A stretch of DNA of 64,000 nucleotides from Chitinophagales bacterium (GTDB lineage: Bacteria > Bacteroidota > Bacteroidia > Chitinophagales > UBA10324): the NCBI GenBank assembly GCA_019694975.1, contig JAIBAY010000001.1, positions 316,732 to 380,731 of the forward strand, written 5' to 3'. A program made the translations under genes and the position numbers. This document shows positions 39,816 through 47,376 of this stretch, one piece after another. Position 1 is the stretch's first letter. The number at the start of each line of letters is the position of its first letter. Below the pieces are notes generated by a model. It saw only the letters and a program-made list of their open reading frames with translations. It ran no database searches and was not told the origin of the DNA.

Positions 39816-39998
39816 AAAGGCATTTTTTACGAAGTACTTCATTAAATCTCAATAAACCAAACAGCAACCGGATGATCCACCTTTTGCGGACTTAACTAAC
39901 AGCTGCAATTCTGCCCTGTGGTGAAATTCATTTCGATTTATGCCGGTATGCTTTCTTGAGCAGCCCCTTTGAAAAAGCATGTGCGAAGTAACAGCCTG

Positions 39999-40406
39999 CT
40001 AAGGAGTGTAAACATGAAGCTGCGTGCCGATCAGCTGCGTGGCATATTGTGGCAACGGAGAACTGGCAGGGCCCATTGTCACATTGCCGGAAGTATCAAA
40101 ATGAGAACCATGGCAAGGACAAGTCATTTCATTATAGGACACATTATACTCTACATTGCAGCCCTGGTGGGTGCAAACTTTCGAAAGCGCATAGTAATTA
40201 TTATCGAGTCCTTTGAAAACGATTACATTGCTGATGTACACATATCCGCCTAAATTCATCAGTATGCTGTACTGAGGATCCAGCAGATCAATGTAAAAAT
40301 CCACATCCGGAATCGCGTCAATCTTGGAGCAACCGCTTAAAAAATCGGCTATAAAAAGTGCAGACGCACTATATCCCAGCTTCTTTAAAAATTCCTTTCT
40401 ATCCAT
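39999..40406 (-). CDS. Rieske 2Fe-2S lipoprotein
   Basis: A 135-residue protein with an N-terminal signal ending in a lipobox (FLSGC, Cys26) and a Rieske domain: cluster ligands Cys78 and His80 in CTHQGC and Cys96 and His99 in CPCHGSHF, with Cys83 and Cys98 as the usual disulfide pair. The N-terminus MDRKEFLKKLG has no twin arginine. It should be a membrane-anchored redox protein on the periplasmic side. No cytochrome b or c1 gene is near, so it is not part of a bc1 operon; it lies 16 bases after the Omp28 gene and is probably cotranscribed with it. Confidence 0.9.
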   Translation of the reverse strand: MDRKEFLKKLGYSASALFIADFLSGCSKIDAIPDVDFYIDLLDPQYSILMNLGGYVYISNVIVFKGLDNNYYALSKVCTHQGCNVEYNVSYNEMTCPCHGSHFDTSGNVTMGPASSPLPQYATQLIGTQLHVYTP

Positions 40407-40422
40407 AATTTAAGAGGGCGAA

Positions 40423-41271
40423 TTAATTAATTGAAGTCCCTGCCGACTGAAGCACATCATACGTTCCGGCCGATTTCGATACAAACCCAATCACCCTGCA
40501 ATTGCCGGCATTCCATTCGACAGGAAGGGTAATGCTTCTTGTAATGGACCAGCTGCTGCCGGCCGTCTTTTCAGCATTCACCAGCTCACCGCTGTGACTG
40601 GTGAGAAATGTTCTCAACACATCTTCATGCACATAGTCTTCCACCACATCCGTAGGGCCGCTATCCTGTGCCGCCACCATTCCGCTTTCCGTAAGCAGCA
40701 AGGTGGCATTGATAATATCGCTTACATCTTTCAGGAAATCCACTTTCATGGTAACGGTTAATAACCTGCTGCCTGCATTGTAATCCTTTTCGATAGAGAT
40801 CTTTACGGATGGCAGACTGTCCAGCTCCTGCCTGACCATCAGGTTCCAGTAGTTGCGGTCAATAAGGCGTTGCACATTTCCGGGCGTCAGCTCCCATGAT
40901 TTGCGGTCAATGGCCGCTGAAGGCTGAAACGGAAATGGTCCGAGATAGGCTGTAATATTATCCGCATCCTCACATCTGAAATCAGGATCGGTGTTATGGA
41001 TAGGAACAGCAAGATCGCCGCTATGTATCTCCACTACTTCAATCCTGCCGGGAAAGGAATCCAGCAGGTCGTTAATTATTTCGCGACCTGCGGGGCAATT
41101 AACACACCGTACGGCCGTAAATACTTCCATCAGCACCACTCTTTCATTCGTGGTGTCAACATTGCCACCGCCTCCGCCATAGTTTATATTCGGACCAATC
41201 TCATCACAGGAATGAAATAAACATCCGGCAACAATCAGGAAAAAAAGTAGGAGCGCTTGCTTTTTGAACAT
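40423..41271 (-). CDS. Omp28-family outer membrane lipoprotein with CxxC
   Basis: A 282-residue Omp28-related protein, named after the Porphyromonas outer membrane protein. I choose the ATG at 41271 because MFKKQALLLFFLIVAGCLFH starts a signal peptide with lipobox Cys in HSCDE. After a glycine-rich linker, a thioredoxin-like domain opens with LMEVFTAVRCVNCPAGREI, holding a CVNC active-site-like pair; the C-terminal half is a beta domain. It lies between DUF6029 (84 bases upstream) and the Rieske gene, in one minus-strand cluster. Redox activity is an inference from the CxxC. Confidence 0.88.
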   Translation of the reverse strand: MFKKQALLLFFLIVAGCLFHSCDEIGPNINYGGGGGNVDTTNERVVLMEVFTAVRCVNCPAGREIINDLLDSFPGRIEVVEIHSGDLAVPIHNTDPDFRCEDADNITAYLGPFPFQPSAAIDRKSWELTPGNVQRLIDRNYWNLMVRQELDSLPSVKISIEKDYNAGSRLLTVTMKVDFLKDVSDIINATLLLTESGMVAAQDSGPTDVVEDYVHEDVLRTFLTSHSGELVNAEKTAGSSWSITRSITLPVEWNAGNCRVIGFVSKSAGTYDVLQSAGTSIN

Positions 41272-41354
41272 AATCTGATTACAAAATGAAAAAACAGCAA
41301 TCACGACACTTCCAGTGATGATGATTTATGTTTTAAGAACGGTCTAAAATTAGT

Positions 41355-42938
41355 TTAAAAAGTTGATGTAAGATTAAACTTCAACCCTGCAAAAGCGGGC
41401 TCATACCTGCATACGCCTCCGGTACAATTGATGCCTGCCACCTGCCTCACATACGATAATGTGAAACGGTTTGCACTTTTTGTGTAGGCGACGAAGAAGT
41501 TATAGTAATGATTCTTATCGGTTGTTTTTTCAGGATTAGGATCGATATTGTACATGTCGGAAACTGCGAACGACCAATTGGGGGCGATGTTATATTCCGC
41601 AAGCGCAAATAGCCACGACCCGTAATCTTCCTTCGTAACCTGATATTGCAATTCAAACCGCACTGACTGCTTCCTGGTTGGTTTATACGTGAATTCCGCA
41701 AATGGCGTGACTGCCGTTTGATCGGGCAAAGGTTCACTGAGATACACCTGCTGATTATAAAAAATATATTGGCCGCCAATGAGGTACTGGAATTTTTTCG
41801 ATTTGGTAATTTCCATCTGACCGTATAGTTCCGTCCATAGATGGGTATTGTTCAGGTCGCGGATATTGGAAAAACTGGCTTCTATGGTATATCCTTTTAC
41901 CGGTGTGTACACGGCATCAAACTGGTAAGCCAGTTCACCGAGATATTGTGTAGCCGGCTGATAACGGGCCGGTAAGCGGAGAGAGTTCTGCCGGGCCATG
42001 GGCGGAATGTAATTCAGCACGCCATTCAGCAAGGTTTCGTTGGGTGAAGTGCGCAGCACAAAATTATCGGTGCGTTTAAACTGGCCTGTGAGACCAAGGC
42101 CTTTCTGCGAAAAAGACAATGAGGTATAAATGACATTGCCGTCTTCATCTACCAGTTTTCCGGTAGCATCCTTGATAGCTTCATGCGTTTTGGCTGCGGC
42201 TTCCAGGTACCAGCTGAATTTTTTGAAGCTCAGTGTGTAGTATCCGGAAAAAGCATAAACATTATACTTGGGAACAAACCGGTCAATAGAGTCATAACTG
42301 TTGATGGTAGCCACCACCACATCCATCGATGCCTGGTCCATGGTTCGGTTCAGAAAAGCTGCGCCGGGTAAAAGCCGGATATCTTCGCTCACATCAATAC
42401 TGCCATCCACATTAAGTCCCTTGATGGTGGGCTTGTAAAATGAAAACAAATTTTTCTCCAGCCCCGCAATACCTTTTAACTGCCAGCGGTCATTCAACTG
42501 ATACTTAAGATTAATTCCGTAGGTGGCATAATCGATACCCAGCCCGCGGTCTTCATAGGAACGATAGATGATTCCGCTTCCGAACTGATCATAGAAATGC
42601 CCTCCATGCACCGTCAGTTTTCCCACCTGCTTTTCCAGGTAATAATATCCGATGCCGACGCCGGTATAAGCGCCGGTTGGATTAAACAGGTTTGAATTGA
42701 GGAAACCATCGAGCCTGATGCCTGCATTAAACCCTGAAATGCTGTAGTTCACGCTCAGCCATGATTCAATACCGGTGAAATAATTATCGTACAAAGGCGT
42801 GTTGTAGGCGCCAATAGAGGAGTCGCGCTGGAAAATATTCACATTGGTTTGCAGGTCACCGGAGAGCGACCCCTGTTGCGCAAAAGAGTCTGCAGCAGTG
42901 AATAGTGCAAATACAAGGAAAATAAAATTTCGCATCAT
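41355..42938 (-). CDS. DUF6029 outer-membrane beta-barrel-like protein
   Basis: A 527-residue protein with a signal peptide cleaved near FAQQG and then long amphipathic beta strands rich in Tyr and aromatic residues (YYYLEKQVGKLTVHGGHFYD, GINLKYQLNDRWQLKGIAGL), ending in Phe (FNLTSTF), as outer-membrane barrels do. It matches the DUF6029 family of Bacteroidota. Function is unknown; it is the first gene of the DUF6029-Omp28-Rieske cluster and divergent from a TlpA thioredoxin. Confidence 0.83.
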   Translation of the reverse strand: MMRNFIFLVFALFTAADSFAQQGSLSGDLQTNVNIFQRDSSIGAYNTPLYDNYFTGIESWLSVNYSISGFNAGIRLDGFLNSNLFNPTGAYTGVGIGYYYLEKQVGKLTVHGGHFYDQFGSGIIYRSYEDRGLGIDYATYGINLKYQLNDRWQLKGIAGLEKNLFSFYKPTIKGLNVDGSIDVSEDIRLLPGAAFLNRTMDQASMDVVVATINSYDSIDRFVPKYNVYAFSGYYTLSFKKFSWYLEAAAKTHEAIKDATGKLVDEDGNVIYTSLSFSQKGLGLTGQFKRTDNFVLRTSPNETLLNGVLNYIPPMARQNSLRLPARYQPATQYLGELAYQFDAVYTPVKGYTIEASFSNIRDLNNTHLWTELYGQMEITKSKKFQYLIGGQYIFYNQQVYLSEPLPDQTAVTPFAEFTYKPTRKQSVRFELQYQVTKEDYGSWLFALAEYNIAPNWSFAVSDMYNIDPNPEKTTDKNHYYNFFVAYTKSANRFTLSYVRQVAGINCTGGVCRYEPAFAGLKFNLTSTF

Positions 42939-43171
42939 TATTGAAAAAGAGGCCTGGTAAAACTTATTACCTGTTAGGGTTTCAAAACAATATCAGGGTT
43001 CAAAGAAATCAAAATATTTCCGCAATCAGCTATTCTTTACCGATCAAATTCAGCGCACGTGGTAAAGATAATTTTTCGGGAATCGAAAATTCAACTGGTA
43101 CATCAGCAGGTTGCATATCCGGCCGTAAGGTTTGTCCTGCAGGCAAATACGGCCAATCCGAATTTTGGTTA

Positions 43172-43179
43172 TAAATTTG
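43172..43179 (+). promoter_or_regulatory. -7 element of the tlpA-like gene
   Basis: TAAATTTG matches TAnnTTTG and lies 26 bases before the ATG at 43205. No -33 box at the normal spacing was seen. Confidence 0.45.
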
Positions 43180-43204
43180 CCCGCCACCCTAAAAAAGAAT
43201 AATC

Positions 43205-43711
43205 ATGAATAAGCATCTCCTGTCAATTTTTTCATTATTGCTTTTAGTATCCCATGCGCATTTTACTGCTGCGCAGGAAAAGAAACTGCCTTCCGTTACC
43301 CTATCGGACATTGATGGCAATAAAGTAGATATCAGTCAGCTTGGCAATGATGGAAAAATCATTATTCTCAGTTTTTGGGCCACATGGTGTGTTCCCTGCA
43401 AGAAAGAACTCACCAATATCACCGATATATACGAAGACTGGCAAAAAAAATACAATGTGGAGCTGATAGCCGTTTCCATTGATGATTCCCGCAATGTGAC
43501 CAAGGTGAAGCCTACCGTAGATGGCTCAGGATGGCCTTACCGGGTTTTACTTGATCCTAACCAGGATCTGAAACGAGCGCTCAGTTTTCAGAATGTCCCT
43601 TATACTGTGGTGACGGATAAATCCGGAACAATTGCCCTGGTACACAGCGGTTATGTGGAAGGGGATGAGTTTGAATTGGAAGAAAAACTCAAAGAATTAT
43701 CTGCACAGTAA
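43205..43711 (+). CDS. TlpA/ResA-like periplasmic thioredoxin
   Basis: A 168-residue exported thioredoxin-fold protein with a signal peptide (ending near TAAQE) and the active site FWATWCVPCKKE (Cys62, Cys65), followed by the cis-Pro loop QNVPYTVV. Such proteins reduce or isomerise disulfides in the periplasm, for example in cytochrome c maturation. It is divergent from DUF6029-Omp28-Rieske and may serve the same pathway; that is an inference from position. Repeat copy C lies downstream. Confidence 0.93.
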   Translation: MNKHLLSIFSLLLLVSHAHFTAAQEKKLPSVTLSDIDGNKVDISQLGNDGKIIILSFWATWCVPCKKELTNITDIYEDWQKKYNVELIAVSIDDSRNVTKVKPTVDGSGWPYRVLLDPNQDLKRALSFQNVPYTVVTDKSGTIALVHSGYVEGDEFELEEKLKELSAQ

Positions 43712-43874
43712 TTTGAATGAAAGGGATTTGATTCACTCCGTTTCAATCCATCTTTAGTGGCAGCCATTGTTCAATGTATTTGAAATGCTAAGCGTTTGCT
43801 CAGCATTATGCTATTTCTTCAACAAATGGCTTTGAGCCTGCCATCCATAAGTGGAAGCTTGCAGGGAAATTTCC

Positions 43875-44004
43875 AGAAGCTTTCTCAAAATACCCGGAGT
43901 CATCCTGTCCCGATTGATCTGCATCAGGATCTCTTCAATTCATTGAAAGATGCCGAAATAAATTCTGCATGACCGCATAGATTGCCTGTTTTGAGATAGC
44001 TTCT
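43875..44004 (+). repeat. Palindrome-ended 125-base repeat, copy C
   Basis: Ends are AGAAGCTTTCTCAAAA and TTTTGAGATAGCTTCT, 15 of 16 complementary. The interior holds CCCGGAGTCATCCTGTCCC, GATTGATCTGCATCAGGATC, a weakened GATGCCGAAATAAATTCTGC hairpin and ATGACCGCATAGATTGCC. It lies between the convergent tlpA-like and T9SS cargo genes. The right flank GTTAT is shared with copy B. Confidence 0.87.
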
Positions 44005-44056
44005 GTTATCATTCAGGTTAACAGCGAGCTAAAAACCTGCTCATACCGCTTCAGGC

Positions 44057-44090
44057 AAAAAAAAATGCCCTGTCGCCAGGGCATTTTATC
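44057..44090 (-). terminator. Bidirectional intrinsic terminator
   Basis: ATGCCCTG and CAGGGCAT form a perfect 8-base stem with a 4-base loop, extended by A and T runs on both sides. On the minus strand it is followed by nine T, 15 bases past the stop of the T9SS cargo gene. Confidence 0.88.
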
Positions 44091-44104
44091 ATAAGCTATG
44101 GTCT

Positions 44105-44791
44105 TTATTCTTTGGTAAAGGTTTTGGTTACCACTTCTTTATTGTTGCTGTAAACTCTTAAGAAGTAAACTCCCTTTTTTAAATCAGCTACCGGAACAGC
44201 TACGGATTTGCTGCCCGCATACACATTCACCGATTTCATTTTCTGTCCAACTACATTATAGATAGCAATGCTGTTTGCATTATTTATCCCATCAAAATTA
44301 ATGTTAAGAATGTCTTTAGCCGGAATAGGATACATGGTTAAAGAGGTGCCAATGGGATCTGCTATTCCTGTAAAATCCTTCCCCACAGCATTCACATGAA
44401 GAACGGCATTGGTATTTGTGCTGTCGTAGATATCAAAAACCACTATCTGGTAATGGCCTTCACCGGTAACCAAATTGGGATTTACCGTCAGTCTTAAAAG
44501 TCCGCCGGCATTCGCTGCCAATACAAAATCCTGGCTGGCCGTAGCACTTGAATAGCAGTTGTTTTTATCACAGACCGTGGTTGTCCATTCTGCAGGCGCA
44601 TCTTCCACAATCCGTATCCAGCGAAAAGTCCTGGTCGTATTGGTATTATTAGTTACTGTTGCATTAGCGTCGCCGTAATCATCGTAGCTGACCGTAAGGT
44701 CAAAATTACTTGGGCTGATGGTAACATTTTGTGATTGGGAATGCAACACAAATGACACTACAAACAGTGCAAGCGTAAAAAGTTTTTTCAT
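44105..44791 (-). CDS. Secreted protein with type A T9SS sorting domain
   Basis: From the ATG at 44791 the protein has 228 residues: a signal peptide (MKKLFTLALFVVSFVLHSQS), one Ig-like beta domain (residues 22-140) with NATVTNNTNTTRTFRWIRI, and a C-terminal T9SS type A sorting domain beginning MYPIPAKDILNINFDG and ending GVYFLRVYSNNKEVVTKTF. It should be exported by Sec, then moved across the outer membrane by type IX secretion and attached or released. The long upstream extension of the frame to 44923 has no signal-like start. Function of the Ig-like part is unknown. Confidence 0.87.
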   Translation of the reverse strand: MKKLFTLALFVVSFVLHSQSQNVTISPSNFDLTVSYDDYGDANATVTNNTNTTRTFRWIRIVEDAPAEWTTTVCDKNNCYSSATASQDFVLAANAGGLLRLTVNPNLVTGEGHYQIVVFDIYDSTNTNAVLHVNAVGKDFTGIADPIGTSLTMYPIPAKDILNINFDGINNANSIAIYNVVGQKMKSVNVYAGSKSVAVPVADLKKGVYFLRVYSNNKEVVTKTFTKE

Positions 44792-45029
44792 GGGATGTAA
44801 AAATTTATACCTGTGGCCTGAAAAAATTATGCCGTAAATGTACAAACTACCTCTTAAACAGCGAATTTTTATTATAAAATATATTAGCGGCCTCCCACCG
44901 GCTTCCTTTTCTAACAAAACCATGACAATTGCAGTCAGCCTTACATAAGATTGGGCGCTTTCAAAGCGCCACTACATGAGTTATCACATTGCCGTAACAT
45001 ATTTATTATGCCGCAATGAATGATCTTCT

Positions 45030-45037
45030 TATCTTCG
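45030..45037 (+). promoter_or_regulatory. Putative -7 element of the T9SS Omp28 gene
   Basis: TATCTTCG, a TAnnTTCG variant, lies 40 bases before the GTG start at 45078. Confidence 0.4.
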
Positions 45038-45077
45038 GGGTTTCAATTTTTCTCACCCCCAAACAAAAAATAGTACC

Positions 45078-47042
45078 GTGAAAAAATCTACTCTTGCATT
45101 CATTACCCTTGCGTTATTACTGCTGGCAGAAGCAGGATCGGCGCAGACAACACTGTATTCTCAAAATTTTGAGGGTACCGGACTTCCCTCCGATTGGTCA
45201 CAAGTGACCAACGCTGACGACGGTGGCTGGAAATTTGGCACTAATACACAGCTGCAAAGCTCCAGCTTTCCCATTTCGGCGCATACTAAAATGGCATGCA
45301 CCAACGATGATGCCTGCAACTGCGATAAAAGCAATGATATGCTGATCTCTCCCGCAATGGATTTTTCCGGATACAGCTATATCTTCATGAGCTTCGATAA
45401 TTACTATTATAATTTATCTTACGGCGGCGCCACGGAATCGGCTTCCATAAAAGCTTCAACAGACGGTGGTACCACCTGGTCAACAGTAACAGAACTGGCC
45501 GGTAACACCGGTGACTGGGAAACACGTTTTGTTGACCTTTCGGCGTATGCCGGGCAAAGCAATGTAAAAATTGCATTCGCCTATGATGACGGCGGTGACT
45601 GGTTGTACGGATGGGCGATGGATAACATGCTGGTGTATGCACCGGTAGCCGGACTCGATGCCGGTGTTTCCACTTTTCAGATCGGCAAACTGGATCCTAC
45701 ACCTACTTTTACCGCATTCTCAAAATATATCACCAACCTGCCGTTGAGTGTTACTGCTACCATTTCAAACCTCGGCACGGTTCCCATTACTTCTTTTGAT
45801 GCAACATGGACTGATGGAACAAACACCTATCCCGAAACCATCACAGGCATCAATATCGGAACATTTGAAAGCTATACCTACACTGCCTCTGCGGAATATG
45901 TTACCTTACCCGGAAGTCATAATCTGTCGCTCACCATCTCCAATATCAATGGCGGCTCAGCAGAGCTTGACGCCGACAATAACGATGGCAGTTTTACCAT
46001 TTCCGGTGTAGTGCCGAATCCTGATCAGCATTATGTTGCCGAAGAAGCCACCGGCACCTGGTGCGGCTGGTGTGTCAGAGGCATCGTTTTTATGGATTAC
46101 ATGCGCGAAGCATATCCTGATCAGTTCATTGGCATCGCAGTGCATAACGGCGACCCGATGAAGCTTACGGCATACGACAATTGGGTGGGCTCCTTCCCCG
46201 GCTTTCAGGGCTACCCGAGTGTGATTATCAACAGAAACTACATCGTTGATCCTTCAGAACTGGAGGGAGATTTCATTAACAGTATCTCGAATGCACCTGC
46301 TGTGAAAGTTACGGTAGATCCGGTATATAACAGTACTACCAAAGAGCTCACGGCCACATTGACCGGTGATTTTCTTCAAAACCTCAGCGGAGATTATCGC
46401 TTTGTAGCTGTTTTGAGAGAAGACAGTGTACATGGCACAAGCGGCACCTATGCGCAAACCAATTACTATTCCATCGCAGATTATGGATATGCCGGACCGA
46501 TGCAGGGATATGAAAATCAGCCGGGACACATACCGGCAGCACAGATGTATTATGATTTTGTAGGCAGGGCATTGCTCAGCAGCGTGGATGGAACTGCAGG
46601 AAGTCTTCCGGGCACCCTGAACAGCGGATCCAGCTATTCCTATGAATTCACCTATACGGTACCTGCTGCCTATAATGTCAACCGGTTGAAGGTAGTCGGC
46701 ATGGTGGTTGACTATTCAACAGGTGAAGTACTGAATGCAGGCATCAACGGATTGAAATTCACCACGGGAATCGATAATCAACCTGTCAGTGGGTCTGTGT
46801 TTTTATATCCTAACCCGGCTAACCAGGCAGCCTACCTCGATTTGAAAATTACGCAGCCGGCTGATGTGACCTACCAGGTGGTGAACTTACTTGGGCAGGT
46901 TGTGGCTGATGAACATATGGGAACCCTCAGTGGCAGTCAGCTTGTGCCGGTTGATGTAAGCCATCTTCCTACCGGCATTTACCAGGTTAAGGTTACTATC
47001 GGCGATCAGCTGCTTACCCAAAAGCTGGAAGTCGTTCGGTAA
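45078..47042 (+). CDS. T9SS-exported Omp28-like protein with adhesin-type N-domain
   Basis: A 654-residue protein starting at a GTG. Signal peptide to about residue 22; a jelly-roll domain of the cleaved-adhesin/MAM kind (LYSQNFEGTGLPSDWSQV ... GWAMDNMLVY, to about 190); an Ig-like domain (about 195-310); an Omp28-type thioredoxin-like domain (about 315-560) with TGTWCGWCVRG; and a type A sorting domain (about 575-654) from VFLYPNPANQAAYLDLKI to GIYQVKVTIGDQLLTQKLEV. It is predicted to be a surface protein exported by T9SS. The CGWC pair suggests redox or metal chemistry outside the cell. A strong terminator follows. Confidence 0.9.
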   Translation: MKKSTLAFITLALLLLAEAGSAQTTLYSQNFEGTGLPSDWSQVTNADDGGWKFGTNTQLQSSSFPISAHTKMACTNDDACNCDKSNDMLISPAMDFSGYSYIFMSFDNYYYNLSYGGATESASIKASTDGGTTWSTVTELAGNTGDWETRFVDLSAYAGQSNVKIAFAYDDGGDWLYGWAMDNMLVYAPVAGLDAGVSTFQIGKLDPTPTFTAFSKYITNLPLSVTATISNLGTVPITSFDATWTDGTNTYPETITGINIGTFESYTYTASAEYVTLPGSHNLSLTISNINGGSAELDADNNDGSFTISGVVPNPDQHYVAEEATGTWCGWCVRGIVFMDYMREAYPDQFIGIAVHNGDPMKLTAYDNWVGSFPGFQGYPSVIINRNYIVDPSELEGDFINSISNAPAVKVTVDPVYNSTTKELTATLTGDFLQNLSGDYRFVAVLREDSVHGTSGTYAQTNYYSIADYGYAGPMQGYENQPGHIPAAQMYYDFVGRALLSSVDGTAGSLPGTLNSGSSYSYEFTYTVPAAYNVNRLKVVGMVVDYSTGEVLNAGINGLKFTTGIDNQPVSGSVFLYPNPANQAAYLDLKITQPADVTYQVVNLLGQVVADEHMGTLSGSQLVPVDVSHLPTGIYQVKVTIGDQLLTQKLEVVR

Positions 47043-47063
47043 GAAATTACAACAATCATCATT

Positions 47064-47097
47064 AAGCCGTTCCGCTTACCGGGAACGGCTTTTTTTG
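47064..47097 (+). terminator. Strong intrinsic terminator after the T9SS Omp28 gene
   Basis: AAGCCGTTCC and GGGAACGGCT form a GC-rich stem with a loop of about seven bases, followed by a run of T. It begins 22 bases after the stop codon. Confidence 0.93.
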
Positions 47098-47132
47098 TGC
47101 ATACTTTGTTAAAAACACTAACAGGATTCTCC

Positions 47133-47140
47133 TACTTTTG
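47133..47140 (+). promoter_or_regulatory. -7 element upstream of carB
   Basis: TACTTTTG matches TAnnTTTG exactly, with TTTG at 47105-47108 about 24 bases earlier. It would give carB a leader of about 230 bases. The gap 47098-47376 also contains TATCTTCA near 47358, a weaker site close to the carB ATG. No attenuator or RNA motif was identified. Confidence 0.45.
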
Positions 47141-47376
47141 CCACTTGATGAAAATGCAGCAAGGTCCGCTACTTTCCACCGTATTTATCCATCCACGCAT
47201 CCTTGCTTTTACCTGGTGTCTGATCATCCTGACCGGTTATTTGTTTTCAAAATTTGTACGCAAACCTGTCAGCCGGGTTAAAGCTGTAACCATGCTATGC
47301 CATGATTATTTTTTTCCCGCAGGAATTTTAACTGTTCCCCCTTCAGCCCTTATCTGTTTATCTTCAACTTTTTCAA

